The notes below the pieces were generated by a model. The model was not told the origin of the DNA. It searched no databases and saw only the letters and a list, made by a program, of their open reading frames with translations. Position numbers and translations under genes: made by a program. A stretch of DNA of 7,002 nt from an uncultured Selenomonadaceae bacterium (GTDB taxonomy: Bacteria; Bacillota; Negativicutes; Selenomonadales; Selenomonadaceae), in NCBI GenBank assembly GCA_905236595.1, contig CAJORE010000176.1, forward strand, positions 1 to 7,002, in the 5' to 3' direction. Below are positions 1-6,917 of this stretch, in pieces; the first letter of the stretch is position 1; each line of letters opens with the position of its first letter.

Positions 1-1
1 A

Positions 2-86
2 GCACCACTACGCTTCGTCGTCATTCCAAATCTTCCGAAAAAATCCCTCGGCAATGGCACGAACTCATTTATGCAGCGTTTCCTTA
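2..86 (+). repeat. 85-bp repeat, left copy (inverted relative to the right-end copy)
   Basis: This stretch matches the reverse complement of 6918-7002 over 85 bp without gaps, with six mismatches (positions 28-30, 34 and 77-78), i.e. 79/85 identical by hand alignment. The first 26 positions are identical. Similarity stops just after TTTCCTTA; beyond it the flanks differ. It includes CCGA...TCGG (35-38/48-51), a weakened version of a 6-bp stem intact in the right copy. One frame is open from base 1 to a stop at 85-87 and encodes the peptide EKIPRQWHELIYA, also encoded by the other copy, so it could be the tail of an upstream gene; an intergenic dispersed repeat is equally possible. It ends about 28 bp before the folC -10 element. 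Confidence 0.9.
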
Positions 87-113
87 AGGCGTCTACCATT
101 TACTTGATAAACG

Positions 114-122
114 TGCTATAAT
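114..122 (+). promoter_or_regulatory. Extended -10 promoter for folC
   Basis: TGCTATAAT is a perfect -10 hexamer (TATAAT, 117-122) preceded by the TGn extended -10 motif. No good -35 hexamer lies 16-18 bp upstream (TTGATA at 104-109 is only 7 bp away), which is tolerable for extended -10 promoters. Transcription would start near 129, leaving a leader of about 35 nt before folC. It lies between the left repeat and the gene, so folC, and probably the genes after it, have their own promoter here. Confidence 0.7.
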
Positions 123-155
123 CTCGTTTGCCATTAACGATTACGCTTATTCTTC

Positions 156-160
156 GGAGA
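156..160 (+). promoter_or_regulatory. Ribosome-binding site of folC
   Basis: GGAGA lies four bases upstream of the ATG at 165, a close but workable spacing. It supports 165 as the start, and no competing in-frame start with a better site is visible. Confidence 0.7.
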
Positions 161-164
161 CAAC

Positions 165-1457
165 ATGACCTACAACGAAGCTTTAACCTATCTTCAAGAC
201 TTAACGTCCTTTGGTGTCAAACCCGGCTTGTCACGCATTACGGCGCTTCTTGACGGCTTAGAAAATCCGCAACAAAATTTTCGCGCCATCCATATAGCCG
301 GAACCAATGGCAAAGGCTCGGTGGCGACAATGATTGCCGCCGGCCTGACAAATTCATCATGCACCACGGGGCTTTTTACATCGCCGCATTTGACCGATTA
401 CACGGAACGGATGAAATTAAACGGGCAGGACATAAGCCGGGACGAATTTGCCGCCGTCATCGCCGATACGGCACGAGCGGCAAAGGCATTATCCCCAAAT
501 GACCCGCCGACCCAATTTGAAGTATTGACGGCGGCAGCCTTTCTCTTCTTCTCCCGCGCCGGGGCGGAATATGCCGTCATTGAAGCGGGGCTTGGCGGCT
601 TGCTTGATTCCACCAACGTCATTGCGCCGTTGATTACGGTCATTACCAACGTAACCAACGACCACGCCGAATATTGCGGCGGTACGCTTGCGGGCATCGC
701 CGAACATAAATCGGGGATCATCAAGGAAGGCATCCCGGTGGTGACGGCGGCCAAAGATATGCCCCTTGCCGTCATACGACAAAAAGCCGACGAAAAAAAT
801 GCCGACGTATTCACATTGGGCGAAGACTTTGCCGCTTCATTCGTCAACACGGACGGCAAAACGCAAAGCATATCTTTTTCATCGAATCTGTTGGGAATAC
901 ATGATCTTAACTGCAACCTTTCCTTGTTGGGCGCAAACCAAATCGACAACGCCGCCTTGGCGCTAATGACAACCGCCATCTTGCACAATATGGACGAGCG
1001 CATAATCCGCGAAACGGTGACTGCCGCATTAAGCACCGTAAGCTGGCCCGGTCGATTTGAACGATTCACTCTCGCATCGCAAGACATTATCATTGACGGA
1101 GCGCATAACGCTGCCGGCGCCGTATCGCTAAGAAAAAATTTAGACATTTATTGTCCGTCCCCGCGACGTGTTTTTGTTTTGGGCATCTTAAAAGACAAAG
1201 AGGCCGATGTTATACTGGGCGAACTGGTTCGCACCGACGATGTTGTAATAACCACCGCGCCTTTTTCCCAAAGAGCGTTGACTGCCCAAGAACTTGCCGC
1301 CAAAGCGCTCAAATGCACCGAATTTGTCGAAGCAAAAGACGATCCCGCCGAAGCGCTCAAAAGAGCGCTGACGATTGCCGCCGACGAATTGCCGGTTGTT
1401 TGTGCCGGATCGCTGTACCTAATCGGGGCATTGCGCAATATAATAATCGGCAAGTAA
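165..1457 (+). CDS. folC: Folylpolyglutamate synthase / dihydrofolate synthase (FolC)
   Basis: A cytoplasmic Mur-ligase-family enzyme that adds glutamate to folates using ATP. Many bacterial members also make dihydrofolate from dihydropteroate, but sequence alone cannot say whether this one is bifunctional. The 430-residue length is normal for the family. Visible motifs are the ATP-binding loop GTNGKGS (residues 46-52), the folate-loop segment FTSPHL (71-76), the EAGLGG...DSTN block (140-151), an HKSGIIK segment matching the usual EKAGIIK, WPGRFE (294-299) joining the domains, and DGAHN (311-315) in the C-terminal glutamate ligase domain. One departure: the usual GGRLD reads GGLLD (Leu at 146). 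The start is supported by GGAGA at 156-160 and a TGCTATAAT promoter. The gene ends 142 bp before the ligase start. Confidence 0.95.
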   Translation: MTYNEALTYLQDLTSFGVKPGLSRITALLDGLENPQQNFRAIHIAGTNGKGSVATMIAAGLTNSSCTTGLFTSPHLTDYTERMKLNGQDISRDEFAAVIADTARAAKALSPNDPPTQFEVLTAAAFLFFSRAGAEYAVIEAGLGGLLDSTNVIAPLITVITNVTNDHAEYCGGTLAGIAEHKSGIIKEGIPVVTAAKDMPLAVIRQKADEKNADVFTLGEDFAASFVNTDGKTQSISFSSNLLGIHDLNCNLSLLGANQIDNAALALMTTAILHNMDERIIRETVTAALSTVSWPGRFERFTLASQDIIIDGAHNAAGAVSLRKNLDIYCPSPRRVFVLGILKDKEADVILGELVRTDDVVITTAPFSQRALTAQELAAKALKCTEFVEAKDDPAEALKRALTIAADELPVVCAGSLYLIGALRNIIIGK

Positions 1458-1514
1458 AAACACCGTGCCGCTTTCCGCTCTGTTGTCACGGGAAACGACA
1501 CCCACAAACGGGTA

Positions 1515-1529
1515 TGGGGATATTCCCCA
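1515..1529 (+). other. Small hairpin in the folC-ligase gap
   Basis: TGGGGA (1515-1520) and TCCCCA (1524-1529) form a perfect 6-bp stem with a 3-nt loop. A run of six T lies at 1545-1550, but 15 nt separate it from the stem, so this is not a standard intrinsic terminator. It may be a processing or weak pause site, or chance. Confidence 0.4.
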
Positions 1530-1555
1530 GAAGTTGCATAAAGATTTTTTGGACA

Positions 1556-1590
1556 CTTTTGCCGCAGGATTTTTCGGCGGCAAAAGAAGG
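1556..1590 (+). promoter_or_regulatory. 10-bp hairpin abutting the ligase Shine-Dalgarno
   Basis: CTTTTGCCGC (1556-1565) pairs perfectly with GCGGCAAAAG (1577-1586) around an 11-nt loop containing a T run. The right arm runs into the ribosome-binding site GAAGG (1586-1590), which sits nine bases before the ATG at 1600. In the folded mRNA the site would be at the stem edge, with its first G paired. That could lower initiation or, by stacking, present the site. The pairing is seen directly; the regulatory role is inferred. Confidence 0.5.
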
Positions 1591-1599
1591 CGAAACAAC

Positions 1600-3843
1600 A
1601 TGACAAACTCTAAAGATCGACACACCGAAGGATTCAGCCCGGTTATTGACGAATTGCGGCGACGGCGCCGAAAGAAAAATTTTACCAAATGGATATTCCG
1701 TGCTGTTTTGGCCGAAGCATTTTTTACGGCGATTTCACCGACAGCGGCAACCGTTGCCCTCGTATTTGGTGCGTTGTTGCTGTTTATGCGCTTTTATTCG
1801 TTGCGGGATATTCCCTTTGTCAATCTTCCTTTTGATGTGCCGGCGTTGCTTTTTTTTGTGTTCGGCGCAATCAGCATCTTCATATCGCCGGATATGGCCT
1901 TCAGTTTTTATAATTGGTACAATTTGGCGGGAGTGTATGCCCTCACCTATCTTTTGGTCGGGCAAGGGATATTTGAAGCCGCACAAGTGCGCAAAATTTT
2001 GCTTGCTCTCTTTTGCGGCGCCGCATTATCCATCCTCTACGGTTTTTTTCAATACATTTTCGGCGTTTCCGACGTAACCGAAGAAATGCGTTGGGTGGAC
2101 GGCGCGGCCTTCCCGGAAATAACCGCCCGTATCTATTCCACCTGGGGCAATCCCAATATATTCGCCGGTTATTTGGACATGATTATCCTGATAGCTTTGG
2201 GCTTTTGGAACGAAAGCACCGACAATCGCCCAAAGAAGATTTTTCTTGCCTCGTTCATGCTTATCGGCGTCCTCGCCCTGATTCTCACCTACTCTCGCGG
2301 CGCCATTATTTCTCTTGCCGTTGTCTTTGCCATATACGGCATAATGCGCGACCGACGTCTGCTGGTTGCCGCTCTTTGCGTCGGTGTCGGTTTAATCTTG
2401 TTTGACACGACGCTGGCAGCGCGATTTATCGGCAGTCTGCACGGCTACGACTCGTCTTCGGCATTGCGTTTTGCTCTGTGGGACAGCACCCTTACCATGA
2501 TTGCCGACCATCCCATATTCGGTATCGGCTGGGGAGCATATTTCAAAGTTTACCCGGAATATGACTACTTTGTGCAAAATCCCGACGTGGTAATTTACCA
2601 CGCGCATAATTTGTACTTAAATTACGCCGCCGAAATCGGTGTCATAGGCGCGGCAGCTTTTTGCTGGTTCTTATTCGGCACCATCAAATTGGCCTTTAAT
2701 CAAACATCACTGACCATAAAAACAACCGACTTCTCTTTGCCGACAATGTACGACGGTTTTGTCGCCAGAATAAAAACTTCGGTCATCGACAACATCTCTT
2801 TTGCCGAAAAAAACAACCCTGACGATGAGCCGGAACTTTCGCCGTTGTTGCAGAAACTTGCCGCCGAACATAGCGACACCCCCAACAATAACACCGCCGA
2901 TAAAAATGCCATTGACGCAAAAGGTGCCGCCGTTGACTCGGCATACCACAACGTTTCGGTTCCCGCGACAATGAACGCCGCAGAGCCAATCGAGGCTGCG
3001 GCCACCATATCCCTCTCTTCGGAGGACAAAACGCTAAACGAAGCGGCCATAACGTCGTCAAAATATCCCACAGCTCTGACGGAAACGGCAACGAGCGCCG
3101 TAAACGCCGCTCTCGTCGAAACAGCCGCCACCGTTGTTATCGACAAAGAAAGTCCGTGCGTAGCCCTTATCGAAAGCGCAACGACGGCTACGGAGACGAG
3201 AGAAACCGCCATATCGTTGCCGCTTCTTTTGACCGACGACGATACCCCCAAGGAAATGACCCTGTCGGAAGCAATAGCCGTTGCCAAAGCAATAACCCGC
3301 GCCCATGATGCCGCAAGGCTCGTAACAACAATTGAAGAATTAAATGACGAAGTTGCAAACAATGCCGTAACGGATATGACGCACACCGAAGCATCAACCG
3401 CTTCGCAAAATATTGAAACCGAAACGACGGCAACCGATGAAGACGACGCCGAAACCGAAAACGAAAACGACGAACAAACAACATCCGGCGAATCAGACGA
3501 ATCAAATGCACCTTCCGACAACCGTCACCCGACTATACAACTCACCGATATTACCGCGACGCATACCAACAAATATCTCCTAACCAAACAAGAGGAACGC
3601 AACGAAACGGCGGCGAATTCACCGACAACAACACCGCAAAATTGGCGTGATGCCCTGACATGGGACGATGAACAAATAAAGCACGGCCTAACCGCCGGCA
3701 TTGCCTTGGCCTTTGTTTCCGTCGCCCTGAACGGCATAACCGATGACTTGTTGTTTAACATTCCGACGTCGATGTTGTTTTGGTTCTTAGCGGCATTAGT
3801 GGCGGTAATAAATGCGGATGACGAAAACTTTGCCGAGGAATGA
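1600..3843 (+). CDS. O-antigen ligase / Wzy_C-family membrane protein with a large acidic insertion
   Basis: A polytopic inner-membrane protein of the O-antigen ligase/polymerase family, whose members transfer or polymerise lipid-linked glycans on the periplasmic side. The substrate cannot be read from sequence. From ATG 1600 (GAAGG at 1586-1590) it is 747 residues, against roughly 400-450 for usual members. A GTG at 1465 would add 45 residues but lacks a ribosome-binding site, and its extension is not membrane-like. A basic N-terminus (RRRRRKK, about 20-26) precedes about ten hydrophobic segments to residue 367. Family marks are WGNPNIFAGY (181-190), TYSRGA with Arg233, DHPIFGIGWG, and HAHNLYLNY with His334 and His336, which resembles the conserved loop His of WaaL proteins. 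Residues 368-694 are low-complexity and Thr/Ala/Glu/Asp-rich. Residues 696-740 are the usual last two helices, with NGITDDLLFNIPTS between them, so reading frame and fold ends are intact. I leave the symbol blank because ligase and polymerase cannot be told apart. Confidence 0.85.
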   Translation: MTNSKDRHTEGFSPVIDELRRRRRKKNFTKWIFRAVLAEAFFTAISPTAATVALVFGALLLFMRFYSLRDIPFVNLPFDVPALLFFVFGAISIFISPDMAFSFYNWYNLAGVYALTYLLVGQGIFEAAQVRKILLALFCGAALSILYGFFQYIFGVSDVTEEMRWVDGAAFPEITARIYSTWGNPNIFAGYLDMIILIALGFWNESTDNRPKKIFLASFMLIGVLALILTYSRGAIISLAVVFAIYGIMRDRRLLVAALCVGVGLILFDTTLAARFIGSLHGYDSSSALRFALWDSTLTMIADHPIFGIGWGAYFKVYPEYDYFVQNPDVVIYHAHNLYLNYAAEIGVIGAAAFCWFLFGTIKLAFNQTSLTIKTTDFSLPTMYDGFVARIKTSVIDNISFAEKNNPDDEPELSPLLQKLAAEHSDTPNNNTADKNAIDAKGAAVDSAYHNVSVPATMNAAEPIEAAATISLSSEDKTLNEAAITSSKYPTALTETATSAVNAALVETAATVVIDKESPCVALIESATTATETRETAISLPLLLTDDDTPKEMTLSEAIAVAKAITRAHDAARLVTTIEELNDEVANNAVTDMTHTEASTASQNIETETTATDEDDAETENENDEQTTSGESDESNAPSDNRHPTIQLTDITATHTNKYLLTKQEERNETAANSPTTTPQNWRDALTWDDEQIKHGLTAGIALAFVSVALNGITDDLLFNIPTSMLFWFLAALVAVINADDENFAEE
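2701..3680 (+). other. Low-complexity insertion within the ligase (about 327 residues)
   Basis: This in-frame segment (protein residues 368-694) separates the helix after the His motif from the last two helices. It is rich in Ala, Thr, Glu, Asp, Ser and Asn, has almost no aromatic residues and one Cys, and includes a strongly acidic stretch at about 606-640. A part near 553-590 (SEAIAVAKAI and onward) looks able to form a helix. Loose units of the form L-x-E-(T/S)-A recur at about nucleotides 3073-3190, too degenerate to call a tandem repeat. By family topology the loop should lie in the cytoplasm, which is an inference. Confidence 0.75.
3835..3839 (+). promoter_or_regulatory. Ribosome-binding site of uvrB inside the ligase gene end
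   Basis: GAGGA sits seven bases before the uvrB ATG and lies within the last codons of the ligase gene (stop TGA at 3841-3843). This placement suggests that ribosomes finishing the ligase help start uvrB. Confidence 0.75.
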
Positions 3844-3846
3844 ACC

Positions 3847-5901
3847 ATGAAATTGCCAACACTTAACCGCACGCAAATTACCCAAGAGACAGCCTTCAAA
3901 GTCGTCGCTCCCTTTGCCCCGATGGGTGATCAGCCAAAAGCCATCGCCGACTTGACGGGCGGCATACAGAACGGTCAATCGGCGCAAGTCTTGTTGGGAG
4001 CAACCGGGACGGGCAAAACTTACACCATCGCCAAGGTAATCGAACAAGTCCAAAAACCCACCCTCGTCATAGCGCATAACAAAACTCTCGCGGCGCAATT
4101 AGCCGCAGAATTCAAGGCGTTTTTTCCTCATAATTACGTCGGTTATTTCGTCAGCTACTACGATTATTATCAACCGGAGGCATACATTGCCGCTACCGAC
4201 ACCTACATCGAAAAAGATTCGGCCATAAACGACGAAATCGACGAATTGCGCCATAGCGCCACTTGCTCCCTTTTTGAACGCAAAGACGTCATAATCGTGG
4301 CCAGCGTCAGTTGCATTTACGGCTTGGGATCGCCGGAAAGTTATCATGCGCTGGTTCTCTCTCTTCATAAAGGGCAAATCAAAAAACGCAGCGAAATTCT
4401 GCAAAAGCTAATCGCCATTCAATACGAACGAAACGACATCGCTTTTGAACGCGGTACGTTTCGCGTGCGCGGTGACGTCATTGAGGTATACCCGGCCGGA
4501 TTTAACAATCGCGGCGTACGCATCGAGCTGTTTGGCGACGAAATTGAGCGCATTGTCGAGTTCGAGGTTTTGACCGGGGAAATTTACGGCGAACGAACCC
4601 ATGCCATGATTTTTCCCGCCAGTCATTACGTCACCGCCGACGATGACCGCGAACGGGCAGTCAAAAGCATAACCTCCGAATTGGCCGAACAAATCGCCAG
4701 GTTCCGTGCGCAAAACAAATTGGTCGAAGCTCAACGTCTCGAACAACGTACCAATTATGATTTAGAAATGATGGCCGAAGTAGGCTATTGCTCCGGCATC
4801 GAAAACTATTCCCGCCACTTGACGGGACGCAATGCGGGGGAACCACCGTACACGCTCCTTGACTATTTCCCCGATGATTTTCTTATCGTCGTAGACGAAT
4901 CCCATGTTACATTGCCGCAACTTCGTGCCATGAACGCCGGCGATCGTTCGCGCAAAACCTCTTTGGTCGAAAACGGATTCCGCTTGCCATCCGCTTTTGA
5001 CAACCGTCCCTTGACCTTTGATGAATTTTGTGCGAGAATCAATCAGGTGATATATGTTTCGGCAACTCCCGGCGATTATGAGCTTAATGCGGCGCAACAA
5101 GTCACCGAACAGATAATCCGCCCAACCGGTCTGCTGGATCCTCAGGTGGAAGTTCGCCCTCTGACCGGGCAAATCGACGATCTCCTATCCGCCATAAACG
5201 AGCGCACCAAAGCCCACGAACGCACATTGGTCACCACGCTCACCAAAAAAATGGCGGAAAATTTAACCGAATACCTGACGGAAGCGGGCATCAAAGTACG
5301 CTACCTGCACTCGGACATAGCGACAATCGAACGTGCCGAAATTATACATGACTTACGCGCCGGCGTTTTCGATGTTTTGGTGGGCATAAACCTTCTGCGC
5401 GAGGGATTGGATATGCCCGAAGTCTCATTGATTGCCATATTGGATGCCGACAAGGAAGGGTTCTTGCGCTCCGACACGTCACTTATCCAGACAATCGGCC
5501 GTGCCGCACGCAATGAACACGGTACGGTCATACTGTACGCCGACCACATCACGGACTCCATGCGCCGCGCCATGGACGAAACCAAGCGCCGCCGCAACAT
5601 TCAAGAAGAATACAATCGCACCCACGGCATAACTCCCAAAACAATCGTCAAGCCCGTCACCCCGCTTATCGAACTGACACTGAAAAAAGACGGCACCAAA
5701 AACAATGCCAACACCAATAAGAAAAAACTTTCCAAAAAGGAAAAAGAAAATTTGGCCGCAACACTCATAAAGGAAATGCAGCAGGCTTCACGGGAGCTTA
5801 ATTTTGAACGTGCCGCCGAATTAAGGGATATGATTGTCGAATTGACCGGCGCCATGCCGCAAAAGAAAAAACAACCGAAAATGTCAGATAGGGTACAGTA
5901 A
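3847..5901 (+). CDS. uvrB: Excinuclease ABC subunit B (UvrB)
   Basis: The damage-verifying helicase-like subunit of nucleotide excision repair. It is loaded by UvrA, opens DNA with a beta-hairpin using ATP, then recruits UvrC for incision. At 684 residues it is full length and slightly longer than E. coli UvrB. Visible are Walker A GATGTGKT (51-58), the beta-hairpin region beginning [15 protein letters not shown] (99-113) followed by [15 protein letters not shown], the Walker B-type motif DESH (350-353), [13 protein letters not shown] (513-525), and motif [10 protein letters not shown] (548-555). A Lys/Asn-rich linker (about 610-637) leads to the C-terminal UVR domain (about 639-667, [11 protein letters not shown]), which contacts UvrA and UvrC. 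It starts three bases after the ligase stop. uvrA, a common neighbour, is not in the window. No LexA-like operator was recognised upstream, and transcription probably reads through from folC and the ligase gene. Confidence 0.98.
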   Translation: MKLPTLNRTQITQETAFKVVAPFAPMGDQPKAIADLTGGIQNGQSAQVLLGATGTGKTYTIAKVIEQVQKPTLVIAHNKTLAAQLAAEFKAFFPHNYVGYFVSYYDYYQPEAYIAATDTYIEKDSAINDEIDELRHSATCSLFERKDVIIVASVSCIYGLGSPESYHALVLSLHKGQIKKRSEILQKLIAIQYERNDIAFERGTFRVRGDVIEVYPAGFNNRGVRIELFGDEIERIVEFEVLTGEIYGERTHAMIFPASHYVTADDDRERAVKSITSELAEQIARFRAQNKLVEAQRLEQRTNYDLEMMAEVGYCSGIENYSRHLTGRNAGEPPYTLLDYFPDDFLIVVDESHVTLPQLRAMNAGDRSRKTSLVENGFRLPSAFDNRPLTFDEFCARINQVIYVSATPGDYELNAAQQVTEQIIRPTGLLDPQVEVRPLTGQIDDLLSAINERTKAHERTLVTTLTKKMAENLTEYLTEAGIKVRYLHSDIATIERAEIIHDLRAGVFDVLVGINLLREGLDMPEVSLIAILDADKEGFLRSDTSLIQTIGRAARNEHGTVILYADHITDSMRRAMDETKRRRNIQEEYNRTHGITPKTIVKPVTPLIELTLKKDGTKNNANTNKKKLSKKEKENLAATLIKEMQQASRELNFERAAELRDMIVELTGAMPQKKKQPKMSDRVQ

Positions 5902-5903
5902 CC

Positions 5904-5972
5904 ACAAAAAATTGCGGGCGTTGGTTCCTCCATTCCAAGGAGCGGAGGAACCAGAATCGACCGACTTTTTGT
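5904..5972 (+). terminator. Probable terminator or attenuator after uvrB
   Basis: TGGTTCCTCC (5922-5931) pairs perfectly with GGAGGAACCA (5944-5953) around a 12-nt loop. Further out, CGG (5915-5917) can pair with CCG (5961-5963), and ACAAAAA (5904-5910) with TTTTTGT (5966-5972). The flanking A and T tracts could make it work in both directions. The T run starts 12 nt after the perfect stem, so it acts as a standard terminator only if the outer pairings form. It begins two bases after the uvrB stop codon, the expected place for an operon end. Confidence 0.55.
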
Positions 5973-6008
5973 TTACTGTGATACCGTACAAACAGGCGAT
6001 GACAAAAA

Positions 6009-6887
6009 ATGAAAAAACCAAAGATTGTCATAAGCGACAAAGTAAAGACATTGGTAGTCTGTGCCGCAGGTATTTACGGCGTTATCGTAGTTTCGGCGCT
6101 TATTGTATATCTCATGATGCCCTATGTGGTGCCGGAAGGAACGTTGCCTAATGTCGCCGCAGCGGAAACAGCCGACCGAAACGCCACAACCGACGATACC
6201 GCCAAAGAAAAAACAACTGCCGAACTCTTGAAGGATTTACCAAAAGAAACTCCGCCCGAAAAAACCGATGCCGAAAAAGAGAAGGAAGAGCGGGAAAAAC
6301 AAGCGGCCAAAGAACGCGCCGAACAAAACAGCGAACGCATCAAGCAACAAACTGCCGCCACATGGGGCAACGACCGTAATTTTCGTGAACTGCAAAAAGG
6401 CATGAAGGAAACGGTTCGCGGCAATGTCACATTCTACACCCACAATTACAGCAATAAGCCGCCCAGCGGTGTTTACATCCGCCCGTTTGTCATAAAAGGA
6501 AAAGAAAACGCCATCTTGAAAAATGACGTTTATTATTATGTATCAACCGATGACAGCGACTTCGGTTGGATTCACGGCGATACGGTAACAATTACCGCCG
6601 ACGGCGCAACGATTGTTTGGAATTTTGACCCGCAGAAACGCCGCGACAAATTGGCCAAAACGGCGGAAGAGATAACGGAACACTATGTAGAGACAGCTTC
6701 CGACGCTCGCATTGCCGACCTGAAGGCTATCGGCAACGCCGGTTCGGTAAGCGTTTATTACTACAGCAACGAAACAGGCAAAGGACGCAGTTCGCCAATG
6801 TCCCGTGAAAACATTCGCCACATCAAAGATATGGTGAAGTTGTACGAACTGTTCACCGGCACGGGACAAACCGCCGCCGCCAACTGA
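6009..6887 (+). CDS. Unrecognised single-pass membrane-anchored protein
   Basis: A 292-residue protein I cannot assign to a family. A short basic N-terminus (MKKPKIVISDKVK) is followed by one hydrophobic helix at about 14-37, most likely a signal anchor with the rest outside the cytoplasm. Residues about 64-114 are dense in Lys, Glu and Gln and look like a charged helix or coiled coil that could act as a spacer. Residues about 117-280 look folded, with many aromatics (YYYVSTDDSDFGWIHGD near 175-191, VYYYSNETGKG near 249-259) and a helix-like stretch at about 210-230. There is no Cys pair, lipobox or catalytic motif I recognise. The ribosome-binding site is weak (AGG at 5994-5996, 12 bases before the ATG) and no clear promoter lies in the 36 bases after the hairpin, so it may depend on read-through from uvrB. 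An overlapping ATG at 5999 is in another frame and leads to a short non-protein-like ORF. That the gene is real is fairly certain; its role is unknown. Confidence 0.8.
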   Translation: MKKPKIVISDKVKTLVVCAAGIYGVIVVSALIVYLMMPYVVPEGTLPNVAAAETADRNATTDDTAKEKTTAELLKDLPKETPPEKTDAEKEKEEREKQAAKERAEQNSERIKQQTAATWGNDRNFRELQKGMKETVRGNVTFYTHNYSNKPPSGVYIRPFVIKGKENAILKNDVYYYVSTDDSDFGWIHGDTVTITADGATIVWNFDPQKRRDKLAKTAEEITEHYVETASDARIADLKAIGNAGSVSVYYYSNETGKGRSSPMSRENIRHIKDMVKLYELFTGTGQTAAAN

Positions 6888-6917
6888 TACCGGTGATACG
6901 GACAAGAGGGCGATATA

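Noticed and set aside
99..109. TTGATA (104-109) or TTTACT (99-104) as a -35 box for folC
   Set aside because: They are only 7 and 12 bp from TATAAT, too close for a normal promoter. The extended -10 motif explains the site better.
398..1147. Long - strand open frame (249 codons) opposite folC
   Set aside because: It is fully antisense to a well-supported folC and its product resembles no domain I know. Long antisense frames are common with this codon use.
1465..1599. GTG start at 1465 extending the ligase by 45 residues
   Set aside because: No Shine-Dalgarno precedes it, the extension is not membrane-like, and ATG 1600 has GAAGG at good spacing. The extension would also cover the hairpins.
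160..1604. Shared ACAACATGAC at the folC and ligase starts (160-169 and 1595-1604)
   Set aside because: A ten-base match around two start codons is likely chance, and the sequences on either side do not align further.
2700..3521. Long - strand open frame (273 codons) opposite the ligase insertion
   Set aside because: Its product is a Ser/Val/Ala string, as expected from reading Glu/Thr/Ala-rich codons backwards. No ribosome-binding site was noticed, and the + strand frame is fixed by recognised ligase domains on both sides.
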